Assembly (NCBI RefSeq): GCF_964204645.1
Contig: NC_134025.1
Span: 24,212,001 to 24,276,000, forward strand
Direction: 5' to 3'
DNA length: 64,000 nt
Source of the DNA: Tubulanus polymorphus
Taxonomy: Eukaryota; Nemertea; Palaeonemertea; Tubulaniformes; Tubulanidae
The translations under genes were made by a program, and so were the position numbers. The notes beneath the pieces are model-generated. The model saw only the letters and a list, made by a program, of their open reading frames with translations. It did no database searches and was not told the origin of the DNA. This document shows, piece after piece, positions 24,861 to 36,882 of this stretch (position 1 is the stretch's first letter; each line of letters begins with the position of its first letter).

Positions 24861-26404
24861 TGGAGTCTACCTGAGTTCGGTTTCGGCGTAGTTCATTAAT
24901 TTCTTCGAGTTTAATGAACTCTCTTTGTCAATGCAATGAAAACAGTTGTTCGAGATTTAGAGCAGTAAAACCTAACCCGTTCGCACGAATGATTATGACT
25001 TGGTTTCATTCGCATTTTGTTACGCGTATTTTCGACATGTTCTGGCGAGGCATTCTTACCGCACGACACGCCGTGTGACAGGTTTTTGAGTGGGTGTTTT
25101 TTCCATGTAATCGGGTGAAATCGGTGCAACAGATGACATACGTCTGCACGGGATGGCATTCCGCTTTTATCCCCGTGAAGTCCGTGTCCGATGGTGTAAT
25201 AATTATTCATATGGTTGCATGTAAATATACATTTAACACTACTTAACCTGCGAGTGCAGGAAAGACAATACATAGACACCTGTCTCAACATAAAAACTAC
25301 TCTTTCCCCTCCAAGTTGACATCGTGATAGTTGCAGACTCTGTGTTTAACCGGTATGATTAAATTTTGAAGCATCACAATGGTTCTTATCTGCTATCATT
25401 TTCATACGGTGTTATTTGAGTGCAAGACAGGTGTGTCAGTACTATAATACCGCTTTACCTCTAAAATCAGACTAAATTGCTGAAATATAAGTATTAGTAT
25501 TAGTGTTCTGCACCAGTTCACACGTAGTCTCAGCAAGTGGCAGTTGAAAAATCCAGTCAAGAACTCAACAGCATCTCTGTAGGACACTTTGAACTGGATG
25601 TCGTTGTATAGAATGGAATGAATGATATCATAAAATCATCAACGGATTCGTACTCGATGAACCGATGACCAGAGTTAGTAATAAATATGCTTTGTATCAG
25701 ATTTCATAACTCCGTCTGGTTGGTATAACCACCTTTCGATGTTCAGAATATACTCCATTTGACGTGACTAGTAGACTGGTATTAATCTCGATATTTCAGA
25801 GTTAATAAGCAATACCCACAGTTGATGATTAAGTAATTTATATTCTGACAGTTTCTCAAAGTTTTGACTAAACATCATCAGAAAAATGAAAAAAGAAATG
25901 CAATTTCAATTGTCACTATTATGTGGCATTAATCTACTGGGTAGCTCTAACCAACTTTTGGGCAACTGACCAAAAGGAGTCTGTTCTGTAATCGAGCCTG
26001 GAGCCCAACTCATGGCCTAGTGTGTATCTGGTCACCAAGCAGATCTGTACCTCTTGTTCACGTCTACACCTAGCCCATCTAGATATCGATATCTGGCTCT
26101 CTGTTCTGTCCTAGTTAAATCTTGCTAAGCACACAAAAGAAATAATCTCATCATAATATAACTCGAATATGATTGATTGCAGGTCTGCGAAAGCCATTTT
26201 CTTGTCATATTTCATTCTGCGGGATATTATATGTTCCCATTGGCTATCTTTAATCATTTGTGTCCTGCAAATTTCTTCCCTTGCCGGTAGTGCTGCGAAT
26301 TTCCTGTTGTCATGCAACACACCGGAATACAAATCAATTAATCATGAATATCATAACACAATGCAGGTTAGGCTTTAGTTACTCTTGCATCATAGCTACC
26401 ACCA

Positions 26405-26463
26405 GTGCTGCTGCTGATGCTGCTGCTGCTGATGCTGCCGCCGATGCTGCTACTAATGCTGCA
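26405..26463. repeat. Impure (GCT)n trinucleotide repeat
   Basis: GCTGCTGCTGAT-type repeats that generate alanine- or leucine-rich frames on the plus strand; no gene is implied. A related CAG/TAG run lies at 28150-28200. Confidence 0.9.
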
Positions 26464-26850
26464 TTGGCGGGTGTTTGACCTTGACCTTGTTGTTTATGAA
26501 AAATTGCCCGCTTCTCCTGTCAGGTTTTGCGCCTTAATGAATATGGCAACAGGTAATTTATGGCAATCATGTCTGATTAAAACTGATTCGTTCCATCAAG
26601 AAAAAGCTTAATATAGATGTTGTGTGTTGACGTAACGCGACAGTTTTTCTTCGTCGTGTTGTCGACTTGAAAAATCCATAAATTTGATTACAATCATTTC
26701 TTAATTCGTAATGAATTCTGAATTTGTTCCGATGAATGAAGAGTATGTTTTCTGGAGAAATCTCTCAGAACGAATTAAATGTGAGTCCCGCCAATCGCGA
26801 AGCTGAAAAGTTTGAATATCAAGACGTTGAAATTTATTTATAAAACCCTG

Positions 26851-26962
26851 TGGCCAGTTTGCGAGACTGGTATTATCTTTAACCCGGGGGCTAGCTCAAT
26901 TGAAATTGAATTTAGTTAGCCCGGATGGATTAAAGATAAAACCAGTCCATAAAACAGGCCCC
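26851..26962. mobile_element. MITE family A, copy 2 (intact)
   Basis: tggccagtttgcgagactgg and tattatctttaacccggg are mirrored by ggattaaagataaaaccagt and ccataaaacaggccc. A central hairpin (gggctagctcaatt / aatttagttagccc) is present. It is about 112 bp and uninterrupted, which gives the original length for the copy at 9705. Confidence 0.75.
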
Positions 26963-27630
26963 TGAATTTTTGGTTTTCCACTAAAAACCATTATCAAGGA
27001 ATAATGACTAATAACTATTTCTTCATTCGCGACTCATTGCGAAGTTTTACCTCCTCTTAAAACGAATGTTTATTATTTTTGGAATACATACATGGGAATT
27101 TATTCCGTATGAATAATATTTTCCCACCGATGCTGTTTCTGTTCTATTCGAAAAGATAGAGATTTTCCCACTACAATTTTCCATGAAGATTATTATTACA
27201 TTGATAATACAGCGCGTGTTAAAAATGTTTGCCGACAAGATCGCGGAGTTCTGTGGTCATTAATAAGTGTTTTATTGATGAAAAAAGGAATAATGGCGCT
27301 TTTAAATCTAACTACACCTGTTTATTTCAACAATGCGAAGAATCTGCGGCGCTAAATCACGAAATCCGATTGAGCATCTTTACCTAACCTGCTAACCTCG
27401 TCGATGATGAGATCAGATCTGTAAATATATTCAGCTTCAGCGTGGGAAACTCTTCCGCTCTTCAACGGAGGAGTAAATCGCTTTTATCCTCTGCTGCTTG
27501 TGTCAGGTTAGAGTGAAGGTAGGCTAATCGGGTGAAGAGTTACTTCTCCATCGAGCGTGCCACCTGCAATGATCGCGATAATTGATTCAATCCAGTCGAA
27601 GAAATTTATTGAAATATCATACATAATCAC

Positions 27631-27970
27631 ACGATCACACGGGAATTTTTGGCATGGGCTAAATTTAGCTGGTACCAAATTTTGGCTTGGAAAAACTATC
27701 CGCACGGGTGCCAAATGGGCCTTTGCCTGTTTGATCCGGGCCAAATTTAGCCCAACCAAAAATGTCAGACTAGGGCCGAGCCAGATTTTAGCACTGGTCA
27801 AATCATTGCGTGTGAATTGCTACAGGTTCCAGAAGTGACTCACTTCAGTTTGTTTAAGCATTGTTTGGTTTAGGTTGGTACGCGATCTCTAATTAGGCTT
27901 AGGCCAAATTTAACTCGGGTCTGATCCGTGCCAATTTGATCCGGGTTGAATTGTCTCCCTGTGATTGCGG
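27631..27970. mobile_element. MITE family E, copy 2 (inverted relative to copy 1)
   Basis: About 340 bp. Its right half (gaagtgactcacttcagttt, gcattgtttgg, ctctaattaggc, gatccgtgccaatttg, gtgattgcgg) is the reverse complement of the left half of copy 1. Internal ggccaaattt blocks are repeated. Non-coding, although an open frame crosses it on each strand. Confidence 0.7.
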
Positions 27971-28508
27971 CTGTAATGTGGGTCTATTGAAGTGCTGAAA
28001 CAAAACCGACACGCTTTTATGGAACTGAACCGAACATATTTCAGACAACCAAACATATCCCAGAATTCCTCGTACAGCGGCGATGTCTTTGGATGTCGCG
28101 GATGAAGCAGTTTATAGAATCGGATTATGTCTCATCGGTTTTTGTCAAAGCAGCATCAGCAGCAGCAGTAGTAGTCGTGGTAGTAGATGTCGTAGTAGAA
28201 TCTAAAATCTGACTCACAAACAATCGTTGTATCTCCGATAGAGTTTGTAATTCCCTGAAGGTTATGATGCAACGTAACCTCGTTTAGAAAACACGTTTGC
28301 CATTGTCGATATTTGTCGTTAATTGGCGCGGCATATTCTTCAGCGGCTGGGTCACGAAAAGGACATAAGCATATTCATATTTCTGACCCAAAAAATTTAT
28401 AATTCTCTGAAAAAAAATGTGGGAATTTACTGACAAATATTTTGATTTCCTTTTTGCTTACTGCTTAATGTAAATGGATGGCCATTAATTTTCTTCTGAC
28501 AATAGAAG

Positions 28509-28616
<108 letters not shown>

Positions 28617-30181
28617 TTTATTACTGGTTATTGCTAGCTCTTTGATACATCCTGTTATCCATAATGTTGCGTATCATTCATGGAATTCCTGAAATTTTTT
28701 CAACTGTCAATAATTCAATCGCGAACAATTTACGAGAAATGAAAATTAATGTGTCGCGCATCATGATGGCGCATAAATCATTGCTGATGTCAGAACTGTT
28801 ACGTCCTTTGATTGAAGAGGTCATCCTGACTATGTGAAGGGTAAAATAGCTGTCACATAGTGTGACTATATATGTCAATACTGCAGTATGATGAGCTCAT
28901 AAGCTGTCGTATTATAGTAGCTGAAGCTTTGCTCAAAAATGAAATACGATAACATAGGGCTAAATCCCTAACGATGCTTTTTATATTAGACGATATATTA
29001 ACTACTTTTTTATATTTGAATCTTAACCGAGGTGACTTATAGTTTTTTTGTCAACAACGAATTCGCAAATGACAGGAAAATCTCCAGCTCAAACATTACA
29101 TTGTCCTGAAACTTGCTCAGGTTTCAAAGTCTGTCGTTCATTGGAGATTGAATTCTGGCAATATTGGTGAGCTGTATTCCAGAATCTTACAGTTATTACA
29201 AAATTGTTCCAGGTTTTGTATTTTTTGGAACATTGACCTACGATACCATTTCTCGTCAGTCAGATCTGCCAATTCAATTCAACAATGATGTTTTGGTACA
29301 TAGTACGAGAAATACTCATGCTGCTTTCAATAATCGATGAAAGCGGGCTGAATTATCAATGACTGGGGCTGTCCTGATGGGAATTTCTTTTTTGTTTACA
29401 TTAGAATGTAATTAACTACAAGCCACGAGAGTTCTTATTTTGCCACACCCAAAATTCTCAGAAACAATTTTTTCACTCAAATCTTATGTAATGATTTCTA
29501 ACTATTAAGTCTAATCCTTAGTCTGCATCATGAAATCATCTCACTGTAGTTTCTGAGTAGTGCTTTGTTGATCTTGCAAATCTGTGTACTTTGATTCAGT
29601 ACTTACGCCAAACAGATTACGTTACGAGAGTTTTCTCTATGGAAGTTCTCAAAGAAGAATGGTTACTCTGGACAAGCAGCACCACATAGTGGTACAATAC
29701 CGTAGGAAAACTTGCTTCAGATTTGCATTTTAGTACTTTACATCAGCAGATGCTGTGGATGTTTGACCACAAATCATGATATTTTGATATTCAGAATAGA
29801 AGTTAAGCAGTGGGGATATGTTTTTTTTTGTCCTGTCACGCAAGTGTTCATAGATTTTAAAGATGTCCAGCTTAAACATAGTCACAAAGATCGCTTTATA
29901 CATCGACATTAAAGGATCTTATCAAAAATCTATTTCGAAAGAATTTTCGCTAATGGTACTCTTGTCATGTTCATCTCTGGCTACTTGTAATTGATCAAAT
30001 CGATACGTTGTATGCAATATGATCACCAGGAACATGGTTTTTTTATTCAAACGATACAGAAAAATCTATTATTGCACAAACATTTACTTGATATGAGGAA
30101 TTCTTATGCCTAATACGGAAATTGATCTTCCCCGCCTAGAAGAATAGAGAATACCTATTCAAGATATTGGAAAGGTCACCA

Positions 30182-30321
30182 GGGGCCAGTTGCACAGTCG
30201 TGACTTAAGTCAAAAAGTGGTCTTAAATCTTAAGACCAGTCTTAAGTTGTTAGATTGGCTATAGAACTAAGTTGGTCTTAAACTGGTCTTAAGTCTAAGC
30301 CATGACTATGCAACCGGCCCC
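30182..30321. mobile_element. MITE family D, copy 2
   Basis: 140 bp with near-perfect inverse termini: ggggccagttgcacagtcgt on the left, gactatgcaaccggcccc on the right. The interior is a series of TTAAGAC / GTCTTAAG blocks that can fold into a long hairpin. Confidence 0.85.
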
Positions 30322-32639
30322 AGATGTTTAACTCCTCTGTAACGATCACTCGAATTGTGGAAATATCTACCGAATTATCCGAAGGTATAAATCTTAATGC
30401 TCATTAGACGCAATCGCACGAGCATTTTTGACCCACGATTTGGTAATTTTCCATTTTGGCCACTACTAGAAATACAGATCAAATGCGATTAAATCCAAAT
30501 TTCGCTGAAAGAAAATCATTATTATAATCGTCCATCTGTTCATCGCAGTTGGATATTGTTCGAACGCGTTTGATTTTCTTCAATGCTACTGATGCTTGGT
30601 AGAAGTCAACTGCTGTGAAGGGTGGGGCTGAAACTGGAACGCATAGCGACGTATAAATCTGACGTTTAATTACGGTACAAGCTTGTCAATGTGTCCTTCG
30701 AAAGTGCAAATTCTACTTGCACCGAGAAAACCATGTCATCGGAAAGCAAAATTACAAAATCACTTGCCCGAATATTTAGTGAACTGTGCTTTTTGATATG
30801 TGCGAGTTTGTTTTAGTCAACAAGTTTTTATCGATTCGTAGATTGTGGTTAGGATATCAATTAGGAATGTGCGTGATTTGTCAGATTAAATTCGTGTTTT
30901 ACATCGTGAAATATGATACTTTCTCATGCTACGAGAAAGAAGTCGTGCATGATATTGACAATTAGTTCGGTCATTTTTTGAGAGACTATCGATTATAACT
31001 AACTTCGTGAAGAAAAGTTTATTCGAGTGAACATAGTTTTTACGATAAGATGACCTAGCGCTAATGAAAGTCCAAGAATTCGGTGAGATCAGTAGAGAAA
31101 GTCTGGCTTGTTAACGAATTAACTTGGAATTTATACAAAATTATCAATTATTGTCATTGTCATCACACTGGTTCTGCCTCCTCTGTAGCAGTGCATCCTG
31201 GGCAGGCAACCAGTACTACAGCAATTACAAGGTTACCCGGTCTTTTGCTGTCACTCACAAGGAGGTCAGGTAGCATTGGATCTATATCTTCAGTTGACCT
31301 CGGTGTCGGGATCTTGGAGGTTGGACAGGTTTTTCCCCGGCAGGCTTTGTACTTGGAGCTTCCAATGATAGGGAACCTCATAGCTTTTTAGGCTGGGCTG
31401 TTTGATTCCATCCATAGTATGGTCAATTATTGTATGCAAAAGGAAAAGGTGCTGGTTAGAACATGCGTTTAACCAAAAATACATGAAAATTTATGTATTT
31501 TTGCTGATCGATGCGATTTTATCAGAAAATTAGAGACTTGTATATAATGTGGTAGTTGAATCGTGCATTAATGATGACGATATCAAATGTTTCTTAGCAA
31601 ACATGGTAAAAAATGTACGAGCACATCAGGAAATTGAGAGGAAAGTTGAGGGTGACTCATATACAACATTACTATAAAGCCTATCATGTAAGGATTACAT
31701 CAAAAGCTATCGATTCATGTAAATGGCTGTGACAGAACCAACATCGAAATCCCCCGGGAATCTGTTCAAGGTTATGCTGCAAGGAAGTCCGGTAAAAACT
31801 CGTGTAATTGCAGACAATGGCGGGAATCTTGTTATTTGTACGGTCTAAGTTTGAGGTAGAGCATGGAACTGATAAAAGTTTATTTGTTTCCTTTTTAAAT
31901 GTATATGAATAGTTGCAGTTTATTTGAACTACGAAAACTAATCCCCATTGCAACACATTCAACAAACAAATTAACAAATCGATTCACATACAGACAGACA
32001 CACATTTTTTCATATCGATTTCCTATATGCACTACTAAAAAACTTCATTTGATGTTCAGATAGTGAAGATGGTATTCGACCTTTCAATGACATACTGTCT
32101 ACGACCCCCTAGGACTAGCAGTGTAAAACTAAAAACCTTGAAGTATATTCTTTGAAAGAAGATAATGTACTTTTTACTGTATTCAAACTTAATCAGTTTA
32201 AACCCTCTATATACAAAATCTACAACATATTCAGAAATTTACTCAATCAATTTTTTCTCCCTGTATTCATATATACCTTCGTTTTTAGCTATTCTTGCAC
32301 CCCAGATGATGATCTCTAGTGAGAGTTTTTATTTCAACTTTTGATGGATAAAATTTCTTTTTAAGGCTTAAAAATGATACCTTGTTTCTCCTAATCCACT
32401 GGGTCACTTTTATAAGCTGCATTAGAATTTGTAATCAGTTCATTTCTGTTATGGTTATCCTGATCACGATAGTAATGCATAGGGAAGATAGATGGCTTTT
32501 AAGCTCAGCAGAATAAAAAAATGAGGTATCAATTTTTTTCAGCCTAATCTTCTGATTTTGTGCATAGTGGGTTTTCAACTGATTATCTAATCTCCCCGTC
32601 AGTCAGTACAGGCTATTCTACTTTCATGTATAACGTATT

Positions 32640-32930
32640 GAAAAAATATGCTTAATTAGCGATCGAAGGGTTGTGTGGTTATTGATGTTACGATCGCCTG
32701 TTCGGACGAAGCTCGGCTATTTTCTGGTCGTGTTAAGGTGGCTGCTATTAAACGCAATGTCGTAATCGAAGTGACACTCGAATGAAGGAAAATCGGGTGA
32801 TGATTGATTACTGCGACGACGGCCGACGCGGTACAGATCTACTCCGTTACACGTCTGTAGCAAATAGTAACGTAGTGTGTATCTCTACCCGTCGAGGAGC
32901 TCTGAAGACATTTACATAATCCGTTGACTT
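32640..32930. promoter_or_regulatory. CpG-denser intronic patch
   Basis: The segment contains several CG-rich words (gcgacgacggccgacgcgg, cccgtcgagg, tcgaatgaagg) within AT-rich intron and has no coding frame with splice support. It may be a conserved control element; there is no direct proof in the sequence. Confidence 0.15.
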
Positions 32931-34100
32931 TCTTGACTGGATTATTTTTCTGGTATTGTGATCGACAGGTTGCTGGTTAAAAAGAGCATTAATGAGAGAT
33001 CACGCGATATATCTCGCGCATGTTTCGAATATTCCGTTCGATATTCAGTCTTGGAGAATTCCATGACTTTTGTTTATCTGCATCATTTATTAATGACTGC
33101 TTTTTGGCCCCAAAATGAATAAGAATGTTAGAACTATGGCTTTATCCATAGATACACCCAATCCATATATAGTATTCATTGATTGGGTGCATCTATAGTT
33201 AGAAAGAAGAAATCAGTATCTATGGAGATTATTCGCAAAGTTTCTGCTCATCTTCACGAACTTGAAGTATGCGTCGTTTATGTATTTCTTACTGTGCACT
33301 TAAGATAGATGTCACTGCAGTCTGTAGATTAGCCCCATTCATGCGATATTAATCCGCGCGGTGGTAGCCCGGGGATTCCGGCATTAACACAATAGCGAAT
33401 ACCCCTGAGCTAATCAGGTGTGAGCAGAAGAGTTATCATTGTCGAGTTAATTGAACCTCTTTCCTTTCTTGTCTCCTATGCAAATTCATCTCCACGTGTC
33501 TTCAATATGGAGCTCGCATATGATTAGTATCGATGAGGAGGTGAAGCGACTGATTCAGTTATTCATGACATTATGATAAGTTCCTCGCGATTAATACGTC
33601 TCGAAAGTCACCTAAAGCTCAGATTTTAGATTCTTCTCTAAGCTCGTTATGACTCGGTAGCTGGGGAATTCGTGACTGGACGCTGAACGACACATTTTCA
33701 CTAGTGTCAATGGCATGTCGCAATTGCAAATTTCAACATGAGATGCTAAGGTGCTATATTAACAGCGGCAGAACCAGAAATCAGCTGATTTCATTTGGCC
33801 TTCACCTTTATATTGCGTTACAGTTGACCTATATTTATCCTCGGCAAAATGTCTGCCGATCTGGCTTCCATACCGCTGATTTGGTTTACTGTCATGTCAT
33901 CGGGAACTAACGCTTTTATAGGAGGCATGTTTGAATCCATGTTCGGGCAAATTATTAATTGCTGCTATCGTAGGACTGTTGTTGTTTGTTAAGGTGTGTT
34001 GTATTTATTTCAAAATCATCATATAATTTTACAGTAGTTTGTACATCAGCCCTACGATCAAAAAATGCATCACTACTTCATTGATTAATGGACACGATAA

Positions 34101-34262
34101 CCACAATCGCGTGGAGATTATTTGGCCCAGATCAAATTGGCCCAGATCAGGACCTGGTCCAACATTTTTGGGCCAAAGAGGCACGGACCAAACAGGCATT
34201 AGCCCATTTGGCACCAGTATGAACAACTTTGGTCCGGGCCAAAATTACTCAAGTGATTGTGG
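34101..34262. mobile_element. MITE family E, short copy
   Basis: Begins ccacaatcgcgtgg and ends caagtgattgtgg, giving CCACAATC/GATTGTGG inverted termini over 162 bp. Inner blocks (ttggcccagatc, ggccaaagaggcacgg, ggtccgggccaaaatt) match the terminal parts of the longer copies, while the centre is deleted. Confidence 0.7.
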
Positions 34263-35185
34263 CTGACATCAAAATCTATTTCATTTACCATGTATTTACT
34301 GGCCGATAAAGGTTGGCGCCTTCAGTTCTTTTTTTATATTAAAAAATTCACCTGAAACCAGTCATTTCTTGAGCTATGTGAATCAAAGTTAAATACAGAC
34401 CAGCTCATTTGGGATAACGTATTGATATATACCGATATAATTTACCATCAATGCCAAGTTCTTGAATAGGTGCCATTTCGACCATGCTTTCTGCATTGTT
34501 GCCTGGAAACAAAATTGCGTTCAAGGCATTTGCAGAAAAAAATCAATCTCGGCGACTGCTTAGCATTACAAGTGCGTTGTAGTGTAATGCAACCATCTGT
34601 GACTATGAATACGGTTGTGATGCGCACGTATGAAAATATAAACCACTTTTTATTATGCAAATCATAAGTTTGCTAAGATTCTAGTCTATGCTCTTATGAT
34701 GTTTGAATGGTTATTCCTGATAGCGCTGAAAAACTAGGTATAACTGGTTGTTTCTTTTGGAATAAGTTTTCATCAGAAGTAGATTTATCACGGAAATGAA
34801 ATTTTAGATATATTTGGTTTCCATTTTTCCATTTATCTCAAATCACTAATAACCGCTAAATAAGGGTGCTTGTCTTGAAATAGAATGGAAAGGCCACCTG
34901 TCCTCTCTAAATGCATGGATTGCGTACGATAGTGTTTTCAGGTACCATTTGCCTAAGGTACCAGCGTTGTCATTTAACTAGATCAATACACTAATGTCTC
35001 ATAGACCCTGGATAAAAATGTATATGAATTAAAAATAGATATCAAGGCTATTTGATCATAGGAAAATCAGTATTTGGTGGTGACTGAAAATTAGAACAGC
35101 TAGAGGTTCGTGCATTGATTCATATAATAGTAGTGTGCAAGTAGTGTATTCTTAAAAAATGATATTTCTATCAACATTTTAGCTG

Positions 35186-35188
<3 letters not shown>

Positions 35189-35238
<50 letters not shown>
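35189..35238. repeat. (AT)n microsatellite, about 50 bp
   Basis: An uninterrupted AT dinucleotide run in BAD intron 2. Confidence 0.98.
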
Positions 35239-35241
<3 letters not shown>

Positions 35242-36070
35242 CAAGAAAACTAAATTAATCTAAAACTAACTAGTTTATCGACGCTTTGAATAATAATGCC
35301 CATATTGGTTGAAATGAATAATGTGTATAGATTATATAGTATGAAGGATCAGGAAACTTATTTTGAATGTGAATATATATCGATAATTGAATTGAATTGA
35401 CCGGCAACCAGTCTAGCCCCCAATATATTGACGTAGTGCACATCCTCTCAAAAATAATTATTAGAATTTATCTAAAAAAATAAAATAAAAGTTATGAAAT
35501 ATATCTAATTACAAAACGCCAAAATTCAAAATTGTAATTGTTATTTTGAATTGCCAATTTTGATGATGTAGCTATCAATATATATAAGCATTATTGTTTA
35601 TATAAATCATTTTTTATTCAAAAATTGCTTATGTCGCTCAATCATAAACCTTTATGGCGAACTTGCCTAATTACCCGAGCAAGTGGGTCTGAACTAATGA
35701 CATCGTTTCTTTCAAACGTCCTTGATCGGCGCCGATTAGATTAATGAAACTTGATGAACATTCGGCCAGACGCGAAACGAGGCTTCGGAGAAATCAAATA
35801 AATTGAATATTTGATCGGGTGAAATAACGATGCATGAATCTGACTCATAAAACAATCGCGACGTTCCGATATTCTCGTCGGACACATGGCGTATGAAATT
35901 TGTTTTTCACGTCGGAGCGTTTGTTTTACTTTGCATCATTAAACTCGTTATCTGTAGTTAGGAGGTAGAATCCACGCGATTGATGCGTAATTAATGAGCG
36001 ATGAATAATGAATTTTTTTTTAAATCTTAGAACACGGGTTGACCCCGTTGTTTATTTCATTGGTAGTTTT

Positions 36071-36215
36071 CGTTTGATTTGTTTTGGTGTCCCTCTCCAC
36101 CGTGAGCGAAACAGGGTTTGAATTGGAAATTGGAAATCGAAATACATATATCGTTGTGTGATCGGCGGTCGCAGATTTACTTCTTTTTTTTTATCGAAGT
36201 ACATAATTGGAAATT
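36071..36215 (+). repeat. Dispersed repeat F, copy 2
   Basis: Same-orientation partner of 6890-7055 (ggtgtccct, gaaacagg, gaaatcgaaatacatatat, atcggcggtcg, cgaagtac in order). It lies about 490 bp upstream of BAD exon 3. The family is unidentified. Confidence 0.6.
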
Positions 36216-36702
36216 TCGGTTCTGGTTCATTCAAACAATCTTCCAACCAGCCTGAACCGGCAAGTGACTGGTTAGGGTCAGTAAATTCATTTTAGAAAAG
36301 TACACGGATGATATTAATTGACGTAAAATTCCAATTTTAGGTGCTTAACCTTTCGGATTGATGGGTTTCTGTGACGATTTATATCTTGGATCTTTCCGCA
36401 CTTTTTCAGGAAAGTTTTTTCGAGTTTCGCTGACAGGGTTTGTTGACAATCGTGGAAATCTCTGCAAATACTTTGGCTTATTCTGGCACTGGTAATAATG
36501 TTAGTATCTAACGAGTTGAGTTGGTTTAAGGGTAGTTAAGTAAACTGGTTACATCCAATTTTGAATCTAGAAAATCTCGGTTGTTAAATTGATATTGTAG
36601 CTGATAGGTGCTTCTTGTTGACTGTTTTGTTGTTTTCAAATTGTTTGAAAATATTTGTGGAATTCTTAAATATATTCAAATTTCTGTCTTCATGTTTTTC
36701 AG

Positions 36703-36882
36703 GGAAGTATTGCGGAGAACACACCTCCAGATGACAATCAATCTTCGTCGTATCCGGGCGCTCGACGCAACTGGATTCAAACGCTTTACCAGCGCATCGT
36801 GCGACCGACTCGCCGGCACTCGCAGTCCGACCTCGAACCGGGGCCGGTCTTACGCAAAAATCATTTCTGGCGCGAACAATAA
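36703..36882 (+). CDS. BAD: BAD homologue, exon 3: C-terminal helix and stop
   Basis: Residues 105-163 and a TAA stop. The exon follows the acceptor catgtttttcag and joins exon 2 in phase 0 (Leu104|Gly105). After a spacer (GSIAENTPPDDN) come QSSSYPGARRNWIQTLYQ and IVRPTRRHSQSD. Mammalian BAD has QSSSWTRVFQSWWDRNLG in the same position, within a C-terminal segment reported to bind membrane lipids. Here the QSSS, an aromatic residue after it, and the tryptophan-centred amphipathic helix are kept. RRHS144 is an additional RRxS (PKA-type) motif with no counterpart that I recall in mammals. The tail ends NHFWREQ. An in-frame stop, CpG-rich coding composition unlike the flanking intron, and a final length of 163 residues make this the terminal coding exon. 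Overlapping open frames on both strands here are shadows. Confidence 0.9.
   Translation, partial: GSIAENTPPDDNQSSSYPGARRNWIQTLYQRIVRPTRRHSQSDLEPGPVLRKNHFWREQ

Noticed and set aside
27508-27838. Overlapping plus and minus frames of over 90 residues
   Set aside because: They lie across the family E MITE, and the open frames follow from its palindromic blocks.
31083-31484. Balanced-composition segment with open frames on both strands
   Set aside because: It looks less AT-rich than its surroundings, and might be a transposon remnant, but I recognise no family or termini, so I make no call.
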